The notes under the pieces: model-generated
Told to the model about the DNA's origin: nothing
The model's database searches: none
Seen by the model: the letters and a program-made list of their open reading frames with translations, nothing else
Program-made: the position numbers and the translations under genes
Shown here: positions 33,623-43,645 of the stretch, piece after piece
Numbering within the stretch: position 1 is the first letter of the stretch
How the letters are laid out: every line of letters starts with the position of its first letter
Origin: Labrys okinawensis
GTDB taxonomy: Bacteria; Pseudomonadota; Alphaproteobacteria; Rhizobiales; Labraceae
Reading direction: 5' to 3'
DNA: 64,000 nucleotides
NCBI RefSeq assembly: GCF_002982075.1
Contig: NZ_PUEJ01000008.1
Location: forward strand, 186,001-250,000

Positions 33623-33850
33623 ATGACGGCCGTTCAATTCAATCACATAGGGCAGTCTTATTGCAGTCATGGGGATAGCGAACGCGTCGCGAAGCGGAGT
33701 GAGGCGTTCGTACGGCCCCGTTTCGCCGGCCTCTACGATCTTTCGTACCATCTGCTGCGGGATATCGGCATGCTCGATGGTTACGTTGCGCGGAGGGAGG
33801 GAAACCAGACCGCCTTCTCGGCACGGGACCTGATCGATCGGTACCGGTAA
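33623..33850 (+). CDS. DUF1127 small protein, copy B
   Basis: A 75-residue protein with the motif LYDLSYHLLRDIGMLDGYVA and the same C-terminus as copy A (SARDLIDRYR). The N-terminal IGQSYCSHGD also echoes IGQAYSYKAD of copy A. ATG 33623 has AGGAG eleven bases upstream. The frame is open from 33530 but that would run through the promoter motif. Divergent from LysR copy B. Confidence 0.78.
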   Translation: MTAVQFNHIGQSYCSHGDSERVAKRSEAFVRPRFAGLYDLSYHLLRDIGMLDGYVARREGNQTAFSARDLIDRYR

Positions 33851-33877
33851 GCGCTGTGACGTCCGCGCTCCCAGGGA

Positions 33878-35131
<1,254 letters not shown>

Positions 35132-35287
35132 CGGGCACCGCTGGTTTCGTTTGGGGATGACATGGACCTCACCGGCAGGCACGTCAAGGTTCCTTGGGTC
35201 GCAGGCATCTCGGGGACTGCGATCCCGGCCCTTGCGCTCCGCTCGAACCTTTCTACCATCGCATATTGCAAATGATGTGATGGGTTG

Positions 35288-36388
35288 ATGATGATCGGCG
35301 CCGGTGCCAGGGCTCGCCTGTTCAAGTGGTTCGCGGCCAAGCGCATGGAACTGGCCCTGGCCATACGCGTCACGGTGGCGGCGGGCCTGACTTTCGTCGC
35401 GGTCAAGCTGGTGGATCTTTCCCAGTCGAGCTGGGCGGTGATCACCTCCATCATCGTCATGCAGGCAAGCCTCGGCGGCTCGGTCAAGGCGGCAATGGAC
35501 CGAATGGCCGGCACGCTGCTCGGGGCTCTGTGGGGCGCCGTGGTGTCGGTGGTGCTGCCGCATCACGAGGGCAATGTCGCGCTCGGCCTGGCGGTGCTGG
35601 CCGCCGTGGCGCCGATGGCGGTGGCCTCGGCGCTCAGGCCGAGCTTCCGGGTGGCGCCGATCACCGCGCTGATCGTGCTGATTCCGGCCGGCGGCACGCT
35701 GCTGCCGCCTTATGCCTATGCGGCCGAGCGCGTGGCGGAGATCGCGCTCGGCATCGTGGTGGGCGTCGGGGTTGCTCTCTTCGTGCTGCCGGCGAGGGCG
35801 CAGGGCGCGCTTGCCGCTGCGGCCGCGCGCGTCGCCGATCTCAATGCCGAGCTTCTCCTCGCCCTGGCGGGCAGCCTTCTCGACGGCAAGGGCCGGCCGG
35901 AGCTTGCCGGCATCAACAAGCGCATCCGTGCCGGCCTGCGCCAGATCGATGCGGCGGTGGAGGAGACGGTGCGCGAGCGTAGCGCCCATCTCAGCGCCGC
36001 CATCGATCCCGAGCCGATGGCCCGTACGCTCTACCGTGTCCGGCACGACCTCGTCATCATCGCCCGGGTCTGCGTACGCGCCTTGCCGGAGCGGGTGGCG
36101 CCGACCCTGACCCAGCCGCTGGAGGCGATGCGGGATGCCACGGTCGCCTTGCTGCGCGGTATCGCCGAAGCCCTGCGGCGCGGCTATCTCGGGCCGGATG
36201 CCGCCAGCTTCGATGCCAGCCTTTCCGCCTATGTCGCCGCCATGGACAAGCTGCGCGGCGCCGGCGTGCTCAGGGATCTGCAGAGCGAGGAGGTCGGCCG
36301 CCTCTACGCCCTGCGCTTCGGCTTCGAGCAACTCGGCCAGGACCTCAAGGACCTCGTCGAGCGCAGCAGCGATCTGGCGAGGGAGTAG
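35288..36388 (+). CDS. FUSC-family (aromatic acid exporter-like) membrane protein
   Basis: A 366-residue inner-membrane protein with about six helices in the N-terminal half ([16 protein letters not shown] to [20 protein letters not shown]) and a long helical cytoplasmic part after residue 175. [20 protein letters not shown] and [20 protein letters not shown] match the FUSC pattern; related proteins include AaeB and YccS. Length corresponds to one FUSC half, so it may work as a dimer. Substrate is not known; lipid-soluble acids are likely by analogy. ATG 35288 or 35291 both fit. Convergent with zur. Confidence 0.82.
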   Translation: MMIGAGARARLFKWFAAKRMELALAIRVTVAAGLTFVAVKLVDLSQSSWAVITSIIVMQASLGGSVKAAMDRMAGTLLGALWGAVVSVVLPHHEGNVALGLAVLAAVAPMAVASALRPSFRVAPITALIVLIPAGGTLLPPYAYAAERVAEIALGIVVGVGVALFVLPARAQGALAAAAARVADLNAELLLALAGSLLDGKGRPELAGINKRIRAGLRQIDAAVEETVRERSAHLSAAIDPEPMARTLYRVRHDLVIIARVCVRALPERVAPTLTQPLEAMRDATVALLRGIAEALRRGYLGPDAASFDASLSAYVAAMDKLRGAGVLRDLQSEEVGRLYALRFGFEQLGQDLKDLVERSSDLARE

Positions 36389-36427
36389 TGGTGCGGGTCC
36401 GGTGGGGCTGGCAAGCGGAGAGCCGGG

Positions 36428-36949
36428 CTAACGCTGGGCCTTGGCCCGGCAGTGGCGGCAGATGCCGGCGAGCTCGATGACCTGGCCGCGCGGCTGGAAG
36501 CCGATGGCGCTGGCGGCCGCGGTGAGTGCCTTGCCGACAGCCTCGGACTCGGCCTCGCCCACGGTGCCGCAGCTCTCGCAGATCAGGAACATCACCACGC
36601 TGCCGTCCTTGTGGTCGTGGGCGCAGGCGATGAAGGCGTTGCGGCTTTCGATACGATGGGCAAAGCCCTGTTCGAGCAGGAAGTCGAGGGCGCGGTAGAT
36701 CGTGATCGGCGCTGGGCGCTTGCCCTCGCCATCCTCCAGCTTCTCGATCAGCTCATAGGCGCCGATCGGCTGATGGGTGGCGGCGAGCGCCTCCAGCACC
36801 TGTCGGCGAATCTGGGTCAGGCGGACGCCGCGCTCGGCCGAAAGGGTTTCCGCCCGCGCCAGGACGGTGGAACTGCAATGGCTGTGATCATGGCCGGGTT
36901 CGGCGAAGACCGGTTTTGGCTCGTGATCGTGGGCGTGGCGGTGGGCCAT
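36428..36949 (-). CDS. zur: Zinc uptake regulator Zur (Fur family)
   Basis: A 173-residue metalloregulator. It begins with a His-rich tail (MAHRHAHDHE) and GHDHSHC, typical for rhizobial Zur. The winged helix is RGVRLTQIRRQVLEALAATH through PITIYRALDFLLEQG. Structural zinc sites are the CESC and CRHC pairs (LICESCGTVGEAES; LAGICRHCRAK). It is distinguished from Fur/Mur by the CxxC pairs and the His-rich N-terminus. ATG 36949 has GAGAGG seven bases ahead. znuABC is not in the window. It follows proA with 223 bases between. Confidence 0.9.
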   Translation of the reverse strand: MAHRHAHDHEPKPVFAEPGHDHSHCSSTVLARAETLSAERGVRLTQIRRQVLEALAATHQPIGAYELIEKLEDGEGKRPAPITIYRALDFLLEQGFAHRIESRNAFIACAHDHKDGSVVMFLICESCGTVGEAESEAVGKALTAAASAIGFQPRGQVIELAGICRHCRAKAQR

Positions 36950-37172
36950 GAAAACCTCTCGCCGATATGTAGCAATCGCCGGCCGGTTTTGCCAGCTTCC
37001 GGGCAATGCAGTCATTCCCTGAGATTGCAGGCTCGGCATCGTCCTGCCGGCAAACGTGGCATTTCGGAGATGGTCGATCTGGAGATCGACCCACCAAATT
37101 TGCGCCAGACTCCGCAAAGCCAGTGCCTATGGGCTGAGATGCCGCGATTTCAGGAAGAGGCCTTGTTTCAGC

Positions 37173-38462
37173 CTATGGCCTGACCGTGCCCTGGCCCTTC
37201 ACCCGGTATTTGAACGAGCAGAGCTGCTCGGCACCAACAGGGCCGCGGGCGTGCATGCGGCCCGTGGCGATGCCGATCTCGCCGCCGAAGCCGAATTCGC
37301 CGCCATCGGCGAACTGGGTGGAGGCGTTGTGCAGCACGATGGCCGAATCGACCTCGGCGAGGAAGCGCTGGGCCGCGGCCTCGTCGTCGGTGACGATGGC
37401 GTCGGTATGATGCGAGCCATAGCGCTCGATATGGGCGAGCGCCGCGTCGAGGCCGGATACGACCTTCACCGAGATGATGGCGTCGAGATATTCGGTGGCC
37501 CAGTCGGTATCGTCCGCCGGCTTCACATGGGGATCGACCGAGAGGGTGCGCGAATCGCCCCGGACCTCGCAGCCGGCTTCCAGCAGCGCCTTGACCAGCG
37601 GCTTGAGGAAGACGGGAGCCACGGCCTGGTCGACCAGCAGGGTTTCGGTGGCGCCGCACACGCCGGTGCGGCGCATCTTGGCGTTGAGCACCACGGCGAC
37701 GGCCATGTCGAGCGAGGCGCCGGCATGGACATAGGTGTGGTTGACGCCTTCCAGATGGGCGAAGACCGGCACGCGGGCTTCTGCCTGTACGCGGGAGACG
37801 AGATTCCTGCCGCCGCGCGGCACCAGCACGTCGAGATTGCCGTCGAGCCCGGCCAGCATGGCACCGACGGCGGCGCGGTCTGCGGTCGGCACCATCTGGA
37901 TTGCCGCCTCGGGCAAGCCGGCAGCCTGCAGGCCCGCCCGCAGGGCCTTGGCGATTTCGGCGCAGGTCCGGAAGCTTTCCGAGCCGCCGCGCAGGATCGA
38001 GGCATTGCCTGCCTTCAGGCAGAGAGCGCCGGCATCGGCCAGGACGTTGGGGCGGCTCTCGAAGATGACGCCGACAACGCCGAGCGGGGTCGAGACCCGC
38101 TCGAATTCCAGGCCGTTCGGACGCGTCCAGCTTGCCAAAACGCGGCCGACCGGATCGGGCTGGGCCGCGACTTCGCGGATGGCCGCGGCAATGCCGGCAA
38201 CGCGCTTCTCGTCGAGGGTGAGACGGTCGACATAGGAGGCGATCTGGCCGCGCGCCACCGCATCGGCGACGTCCTGTGCATTGGCGGCGAGAATGGCGGC
38301 CTCATTGGCAAGGATGGCCTTGGCCATCGCCTCGAGCGCGGCATTCTTGGCTGGTGCCGGGGCGAGCGCCAGGATCCGTGCGGCCGACCGGGCCGCCTGT
38401 CCCACTTTGCGCATGACGGCAATGACGTTGCCGTCCTCCATTCCCCGGTTTTCGTCGGGCAT
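37173..38462 (-). CDS. proA: Gamma-glutamyl phosphate reductase ProA
   Basis: A 429-residue NADPH-dependent enzyme for the second step of proline synthesis (gamma-glutamyl phosphate to glutamate semialdehyde). Catalytic Cys in [14 protein letters not shown]; cofactor and substrate blocks [20 protein letters not shown] and [13 protein letters not shown]; and the C-terminal family signature [20 protein letters not shown]. Length is normal. proB is not adjacent, unlike in many bacteria; in Rhizobiales proB-proA often sit together with obg, so the arrangement here differs or proB is beyond the window. Confidence 0.96.
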   Translation of the reverse strand: MPDENRGMEDGNVIAVMRKVGQAARSAARILALAPAPAKNAALEAMAKAILANEAAILAANAQDVADAVARGQIASYVDRLTLDEKRVAGIAAAIREVAAQPDPVGRVLASWTRPNGLEFERVSTPLGVVGVIFESRPNVLADAGALCLKAGNASILRGGSESFRTCAEIAKALRAGLQAAGLPEAAIQMVPTADRAAVGAMLAGLDGNLDVLVPRGGRNLVSRVQAEARVPVFAHLEGVNHTYVHAGASLDMAVAVVLNAKMRRTGVCGATETLLVDQAVAPVFLKPLVKALLEAGCEVRGDSRTLSVDPHVKPADDTDWATEYLDAIISVKVVSGLDAALAHIERYGSHHTDAIVTDDEAAAQRFLAEVDSAIVLHNASTQFADGGEFGFGGEIGIATGRMHARGPVGAEQLCSFKYRVKGQGTVRP

Positions 38463-38619
38463 GGCTCACCCTGTCGGTTTTTCAAAAGATCAGGCTGACG
38501 TGGTTAGGCCGGATCGACGGTGGTTGCAAGGGTTTGGGGGCATCCCGCACGCATTGCAGCACGAAGTGGTGCGATGCAGATGCGGGACCGTATGCCGGGT
38601 AAGACTCACTCATCTCGCG

Positions 38620-38670
38620 ATCCCGGATCCGCGAAGCGTCACTGCGTGACGCATCTCGTCCGGGATGACA
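38620..38670. repeat. REP-like palindrome between proA and the MFS gene
   Basis: GCGTCAC-TGC-GTGACGC (38636-38652) is a perfect hairpin within a wider imperfect palindrome bounded by GATCCCGGATCC and CGTCCGGGATGAC. The pattern is that of short dispersed REP elements. It stands upstream of proA's start and downstream of the emrB stop, both genes reading leftward. Confidence 0.5.
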
Positions 38671-38676
38671 TACTCC

Positions 38677-40257
38677 TCAATGCCCGCCGCCACCGCCGCC
38701 GCCCGCCATCTGAGGCTTCTTCAGCATGAAGATGGAGAGGCTGAGCAGGCCGAACAGCAGCGTCAGCAGCAAGAAGACATCGGAGAACGCCATCACCAGC
38801 GCCTCGCGCCGCATCAAGCCGACCAGCCTGGAGACGGTCATCTGGTCGGCAGCCGCCCCGAAAGCGACGAAGCCGGCCTTCATGTTCTCATAAGTCTGCA
38901 GGACATTGTCGCGGCTCCAGTTCACCGCCTCGCCCAGGCGCGACAGATGCAGGTCCTGGCGCTTGTTCAGGGCGGTGTTGATGATGGCAAGGCCCACCGC
39001 GCCGCCGAGATTGCGCATCAGGTTGAACAGGCCGGAGGCGTTCTTGATGCGGGCCGGCGGCAGGGTACCCAGCGCGATGTTGGAGATCGGCACCATGCAG
39101 ATCATCAAGGAGACGCCGCGCAGGATCTGCGGCAGCAGGATCTCGTAGAAATCCCAGTCATGCGTGATGCCGGTCATGATCCAGGTGCCGGCGGCAAAGC
39201 CGATGAACCCGCCGGCGATCATCAGGCGCGGATCGACGAAGCGGGTGAGATTGCCCGCGATCGGCGCGGTGAAGAACATGCACAGGCCGGTGACGAACAT
39301 GGTCTCGCCGATCATGCGCGAATCATAGCCGCGTACGCCGGCTAGATAGACCGGGAAGAGATAGGTCAGGCCGTAGAGGCCGACGCCCAGCACGAAGGAG
39401 AGCAGCGAGCCGGTGGCGAAGTTGCCGTCCTTGAAGGCGTAGAGATCGACGATGGGCTGCCTCGCCAGCAGCACGCGGGCGAAGAACACCACGGCACCGA
39501 TGGCCGCGAGCACCGACATCACCAGGACGGGCGTCTCGGCGAACCAGTCATGCCCCGGTCCTTCCTCCAGCGCGTATTCGAGGCCGCCCAGGAACACCGC
39601 CATCGAGATCAGGCCCGTCCAGTCGAAATTGCTGAGCAGCGACAGGTCCGGCTCGTCGAAATCGACCATGGCGAAGGTCATCAGCGTGACGATGACGCCC
39701 GGCACCACATTGATGAAGAACAGCCAATGCCAGGAGATCGCGTCGGTGAGAATGCCGCCGACGGTGGGGCCGATGGTGGGGGCGAGTGTCGCCACCAGGC
39801 CGATCATCGGCGAGACGATGGCCTGCTTGGAGCGCGGGAAGATGGTGAAAGCGGCCGCGAACACGGTCGGGATCATGCCGCCGCCGATGAAGCCCTGCAG
39901 CGCGCGGTAGATGATCATCTCGTTGATGTTCGTCGCGGTGCCGCACATGAAGCTCATGAAGGTGAAGCCGGCGCAGGACACCGCGAAGGTCCAGCGGGTC
40001 GAGAAGGCGCGGGAGAGAAAACCCGAGAGCGGGATCATCACCACTTCGGCGACCAGATAGGCCGTCTGAACCCAGGGGATCTCGTCGCCGGAGGCGCCGA
40101 GGCCGGCCTGGATCTGCGGCAGGGAGGCGGATACGACCTGGATGTCCAGGATCGCCATGAACATGCCGAACACCATGGCCAGGAAGGCGACCAGCTTGCG
40201 CTTGTCGATCTTGTCCTCGGCGGGAACGGGCATGGCGGTTGCTGTTGCGGTGGCCAT
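38677..40257 (-). CDS. emrB: DHA2-family MFS multidrug exporter, EmrB-like
   Basis: A 526-residue protein with 14 predicted helices. LAMVFGMFMAILDIQVVSAS is the DHA2 first-helix motif and WVQTAYLVAEVVMIPLSGFL follows; the C-motif is PTIGPTVGGILTDAISWHW. With the HlyD-type adaptor upstream it should form a pump reaching the outer-membrane channel TolC. A glycine tail (AGGGGGGGH) ends the protein. Second gene of the operon, 170 bases after the adaptor gene, the gap being filled with a long palindromic repeat. Regulated most likely by the divergent TetR protein. Confidence 0.94.
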   Translation of the reverse strand: MATATATAMPVPAEDKIDKRKLVAFLAMVFGMFMAILDIQVVSASLPQIQAGLGASGDEIPWVQTAYLVAEVVMIPLSGFLSRAFSTRWTFAVSCAGFTFMSFMCGTATNINEMIIYRALQGFIGGGMIPTVFAAAFTIFPRSKQAIVSPMIGLVATLAPTIGPTVGGILTDAISWHWLFFINVVPGVIVTLMTFAMVDFDEPDLSLLSNFDWTGLISMAVFLGGLEYALEEGPGHDWFAETPVLVMSVLAAIGAVVFFARVLLARQPIVDLYAFKDGNFATGSLLSFVLGVGLYGLTYLFPVYLAGVRGYDSRMIGETMFVTGLCMFFTAPIAGNLTRFVDPRLMIAGGFIGFAAGTWIMTGITHDWDFYEILLPQILRGVSLMICMVPISNIALGTLPPARIKNASGLFNLMRNLGGAVGLAIINTALNKRQDLHLSRLGEAVNWSRDNVLQTYENMKAGFVAFGAAADQMTVSRLVGLMRREALVMAFSDVFLLLTLLFGLLSLSIFMLKKPQMAGGGGGGGH

Positions 40258-40279
40258 GGCGGCCTCCCTGGAAGCAGAT

Positions 40280-40416
40280 AGCCTTCTCCCCTTGCGGGAG
40301 AAGGTGGCACGAAGTGCCGGATGAGGGGTCTCGCATCCTTGCCGGAGAGAGTGCGGCGCGACCCCTCATCCGGCCCGGCTTCTCCGGTCCACCTTCTCCC
40401 GCAAGGGGAGAAGGCT
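40280..40416. repeat. Long inverted repeat between emrA and emrB
   Basis: Left part (40280-40330) runs AGCCTTCTCCCCTTGCGGGA to GCCGGATGAGGGGTC; right part (40360-40416) runs GACCCCTCATCCGG to GCAAGGGGAGAAGGCT. The outer arms and the middle pair almost completely, and each outer arm also folds alone. It fills the space between two genes of one operon, so the transcript must carry it. Composite of the TTCTCCC/GGGAGAA repeat family. Confidence 0.8.
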
Positions 40417-40426
40417 TCTTGTTGCC

Positions 40427-41755
40427 TTATCCCTTCGGGCCGGTGCGGCTGTCGACCGTCACCACCACCGACAGGCCGGGACGCAGCTTGCCGCTGAGCG
40501 CGATGTCGGCGGGAACCTCGATACGCACCGGCACGCGCTGCGTGATCTTGGTGAAATTGCCGGTGGCGTTCTCGGGCGGCAACAGGCTGAAGACCGAGCC
40601 GGAAGCCGGCGAGAACTTGCCGACGACCCCTTCGAAGGTATCGCCGTCCATGGAATCGACCGAGACTTCCACCTTCTGGCCGGGAACCAGCGGAGCGAGC
40701 TGCGTTTCCTTGAAGTTGGCGGCGACATAGATGCTCTTGAGCGGCACCAGGGCGATCAGGCGCGAACCGGGCGAGACGAACTGGCCAGGCTGGGCGGCGC
40801 GGTTGCCGACCACGCCATCGGTAGGCGCGCGCACCACGGTGGCGTCGAGGTCGTTCTGGGCCTTGGTGATGGCGACGTCGAGCTCCTTGGCGCCCTGTTC
40901 GGCCTCGGCCTTCTGGGCCTGCGTCACGGCGAGATTGGCCTTGGCCGCGATCACACTGGCCTCGGCGCTGTTCAGGCTCGCCTGCGCATTGGTGAGGGTG
41001 GCGTTGGCGCTGGCAAGACCGGCATTGGCCTTGTCACGGTCGGCGGTGGCCTGGTCGAGCGTAGCCTTGGAGCCGAAATCCCGGGCCGCCAGCGCGTCGG
41101 CGCGGTCGAAGGCGGCATTGGCACGCACGATTTCGGCCTTGGCCGAGGCGACGCCGGCCTGGGCCGACTCGATGCCCGCCTTGGCCGAGGCGACGCCGGC
41201 ATTGGCGGTTTCGATCGCCGCCTGCTGGGCTAGGATCTGCTGGTCGATACGGGCAATGGTGGCGTTCTGGGTCGCGCGCTTGGCCTTGGCGGATTCGAGC
41301 GCGGTGCGATAATCGGTATCGTCGAGCTTGACGATGACGTCGCCGGCCTTGACGCTGTCGCCATTCTGCACCGGCACGCTGTCGACATAACCCGAGACCT
41401 TCACGCCCAGGGTGGACACGTCGGCCTGTACATAGGCGTCATCGGTCTCGACCATGAAGCGGCCATTGGTCCACCAGTCGTAGCCGTACCAGCCGCCGGC
41501 GGCGAGCGCGACGACCAGCAGGATCGGCAGGACGGTGCGGGCCTTGGATTTCTTCTTGCCGGCAGTGGCGGCAGGCTTGGACTGTACCGGAGCAGCCGGA
41601 GCCTCGGCCTTCGGGGGCTCGGCTTTCCCGGGCTCGGGCGCCGCAGGCGCGTCGGTCCGCTGGCGCTCCAAGGTCACGACATTGTCGGTGGCATCAACCG
41701 AGCCGGTGCCCCCCTGGCCACCCGACATGGCATTGTGATCGCGAGCTGCGTCCAT
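40427..41755 (-). CDS. emrA: HlyD-family membrane fusion protein, EmrA-like
   Basis: A 442-residue adaptor. After a Pro/Ala/Lys-rich cytoplasmic part of about 75 residues comes one helix (TVLPILLVVALAAGGWYGYD), then the periplasmic beta-barrel and lipoyl halves (FMVETDDAYVQADVSTLGVK; VVRAPTDGVVGNRAAQPGQF). The coiled-coil hairpin contains near-exact repeats, VASAKAGIES and VASAKAEIVR. The EmrA TDDAYVQA motif is typical. ATG 41755 has GGGAG six bases upstream. First gene of the operon with the DHA2 pump. The leader carries a TAGAGC-family repeat. Confidence 0.94.
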   Translation of the reverse strand: MDAARDHNAMSGGQGGTGSVDATDNVVTLERQRTDAPAAPEPGKAEPPKAEAPAAPVQSKPAATAGKKKSKARTVLPILLVVALAAGGWYGYDWWTNGRFMVETDDAYVQADVSTLGVKVSGYVDSVPVQNGDSVKAGDVIVKLDDTDYRTALESAKAKRATQNATIARIDQQILAQQAAIETANAGVASAKAGIESAQAGVASAKAEIVRANAAFDRADALAARDFGSKATLDQATADRDKANAGLASANATLTNAQASLNSAEASVIAAKANLAVTQAQKAEAEQGAKELDVAITKAQNDLDATVVRAPTDGVVGNRAAQPGQFVSPGSRLIALVPLKSIYVAANFKETQLAPLVPGQKVEVSVDSMDGDTFEGVVGKFSPASGSVFSLLPPENATGNFTKITQRVPVRIEVPADIALSGKLRPGLSVVVTVDSRTGPKG

Positions 41756-41847
41756 TGTGGTCTCCCAACCGGAAGGTGAGACGCCCCTGGACAACTCGAA
41801 AAAGTTGCCTGCAAAACCAGACCGTGTTGATCTTGCCCCGAAGCATT

Positions 41848-41940
41848 CTACGATTTGGTTAGCTATACCGAGGATCGCAAATATGCATTAGAACAAAGGC
41901 TTAGAGTAAAATTCGCTTCCGTGGGAAACGCGTTTTGCTC
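41848..41940. repeat. TAGAGC-family intergenic palindromic element, copy 3
   Basis: A diverged copy: CTACGATTTGGTTAGC, GAGGATCGCAAATATGC, then CTTAGAGTAAAATTCGC and AAACGCGTTTTGCTCC. It lies between emrA and the twin TetR operators, so any emrAB transcript starting at the operators would carry it in its 5' leader. Confidence 0.7.
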
Positions 41941-41980
41941 CGGTCGACAAGATCAATACCGTCTGGCTGGGACTGTCAGG

Positions 41981-42066
41981 ATCGAACCGAACGGTTCAGT
42001 CAGTTTTCGTTGACTATCATGTTGCGCTGCGATACGCAATAAAAATCGAACCGAACGGTTCAGTCA
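41981..42066. promoter_or_regulatory. Twin TetR operators upstream of emrAB and tetR
   Basis: Two identical 22-base sites, 41981-42002 and 42045-42066, each centred on the dyad GAACCG-AA-CGGTTC with the same flanks (ATC before, AGTCA after). They lie 64 bases apart in the emrA/tetR divergent region; the second ends 21 bases before the tetR start. A regulator sitting on both could shut off both directions. This fits known EmrR/TetR control of emrAB in Sinorhizobium. Confidence 0.85.
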
Positions 42067-42087
42067 TTTTTTGGAAGGATTCCAGCC

Positions 42088-42744
42088 ATGCTCGCCGCGA
42101 GCCCGGCGCCTACGAAAGAGCCGGCTACCGATCCGCCGGCCGCCGACAATGCCAAATGCCGCCAGATCGTCGATGGCGCCCGTCGCGTCTTTCTGGCCCA
42201 TGGCTTCGAGGGCGCCAGCATGAACGATATCGCCAAGGAGGCAGGCGTCTCCAAGGGCACTCTCTATGTCTATTTCGAGAATAAAGAGCGTCTGTTCGCG
42301 GCGATCGTCGAGGAGGAGCGCTCTTCCCATGTCGAGCGCATCTTCGAGTTCGACTACAACTCGCCCGACGTCGAAGGCACGCTGCTGGAGCTCTCCACCG
42401 CCATCACCGCCTTCATCTGCCAGCCGCGCATCATCTCGGCGATGCGAGCCGTGATGGGCATCACCGAGCGCATGCCCGACATCGGAGCGCATTTCTACAA
42501 TTCGGGACCCGGCCATTCCCGCAAGCAACTGGCGAAATATCTCGATCTGCGCGTGGCCGCCGGCCAGCTCGAGATCGATGATACCGAGCTGGCCGCCGCC
42601 CAATTCCTTGAAATGTCGCACGGTCCCTTGCTGAAGCCGATGTTCTTCATGGCCAACAACACACCACCGACCAAAGCACGCATCCGGGAGGTGGCGCAGT
42701 CGGCCGTGCGGGTGTTCATGGCCGCCTATGGCGTGAAGAAGTAA
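42088..42744 (+). CDS. TetR/AcrR-family regulator of the efflux operon
   Basis: A 218-residue repressor. The HTH is RQIVDGARRVFLAHGFEGAS then MNDIAKEAGVSKGTLYVYFE, typical AcrR subgroup. The ligand domain begins NKERLFAAIVEEERSSHVER and ends VFMAAYGVKK. The first 20 residues are a Pro/Ala-rich extension. Faces emrAB across two identical dyads, so it almost surely represses both itself and the pump until a toxic compound or plant-type flavonoid binds; the ligand is inference from relatives in Rhizobiales. Confidence 0.93.
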   Translation: MLAASPAPTKEPATDPPAADNAKCRQIVDGARRVFLAHGFEGASMNDIAKEAGVSKGTLYVYFENKERLFAAIVEEERSSHVERIFEFDYNSPDVEGTLLELSTAITAFICQPRIISAMRAVMGITERMPDIGAHFYNSGPGHSRKQLAKYLDLRVAAGQLEIDDTELAAAQFLEMSHGPLLKPMFFMANNTPPTKARIREVAQSAVRVFMAAYGVKK

Positions 42745-42792
42745 CGGGGCTGGCTGGGTTCCTGGCCGGACCCATGTCGAAAGAGGCTGGCC

Positions 42793-43506
42793 TCAGCCGC
42801 CGATGCGCACCCGCAGGAAATCGCCCTTGATGGCGATGCTCGGCTTGGCGCCGGGCCTGTTCGGCAGGGTGCTGTCGACCAGCGAGGCATGACCGCTCAC
42901 GGCGTAGTTCACCGCCTCCGCGCCGGCGAAGGTGAGTTCGGCGTCGATGGCGTTGCCGCCGAGGTCAATGTCCTCGTCCTGCTCGATGCGGGCGTAGGAG
43001 AGGCGGGCGCGGATGGCATTGCCCTCGATCGAGACGTGGCGCGCATGCCCGTCCAGCGCGATGTCGCCGGCCCGGCTCTTGACGTCGAGCGAGGCGAAGC
43101 TGCCCGACAGGTGGCTCGATGTGGCGTCCTGCTCGATGGAGACGGCGACGTTCTCGGGCAGGGTGGCGGTGAGTTCGAGCCGGCAATCGGAATTCCCGAA
43201 CCAGGTCCGGCTGCCGGTGTCGACCCGCAGCTGCGTGCCATCGAGCCGGATCGATCCGGCATTTTCGCAGCCACTCGAAGCCCAGCTCGAGCGCCAGAAG
43301 GCGAACCAGCCCTCGGGCCGGCTGCGGAGTTCGGCGCGATAGGGCCCGTCGCGACCGGCGCTCAGCCGGATCAAGCCGGCGGGGCCGGTGATGGTCACCG
43401 AAGTCACCGAGCCGGCATCGAGCTGGCCAAGGCTGGACCGAGCCCCGCCGGGGGCCATCCAGCTGGCGGCGATGACCAAGGCGGCAATGATCAGAAGCGT
43501 GCGCAT
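42793..43506 (-). CDS. Exported beta-rich protein of unknown function
   Basis: A 237-residue protein with a signal peptide (MRTLLIIAALVIAASWMAPG). The mature part is made of short alternating beta-strand stretches (VTSVTITGPAGLIRLSAG, LDVKSRAGDIALDGHARHVS, IDAELTFAGAEAVNYAVSG), the kind of right-handed coil seen in DUF4097/DUF2807-type adhesin-like domains. I do not assign the family firmly. Two Cys (SSGCENAG; NSDCRLEL) could form a disulfide. ATG 43506 gives the signal peptide; the frame is open to 43770. Divergent from the AraC gene, 139 bases apart. Confidence 0.6.
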   Translation of the reverse strand: MRTLLIIAALVIAASWMAPGGARSSLGQLDAGSVTSVTITGPAGLIRLSAGRDGPYRAELRSRPEGWFAFWRSSWASSGCENAGSIRLDGTQLRVDTGSRTWFGNSDCRLELTATLPENVAVSIEQDATSSHLSGSFASLDVKSRAGDIALDGHARHVSIEGNAIRARLSYARIEQDEDIDLGGNAIDAELTFAGAEAVNYAVSGHASLVDSTLPNRPGAKPSIAIKGDFLRVRIGG

Positions 43507-43645
43507 GGCTGTCTTTCCTCGATGAATCATGGAAAGATCAGGCCGGAATTCGCCACATTCGGCGACCTCGATCGCGATCGGGGACGAATGCGAAAGTGAT
43601 CGGGGCCAGAAATGGTGTAGATTCGTCCCGTCCCGGAAGCACCAA

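Noticed and set aside
35132-36331. 1.2-kb N-terminal extension of ispG
   Set aside because: The extension is the reverse complement of the FUSC gene; IspG proteins are about 400-420 residues and start MIPSYARFG-like.
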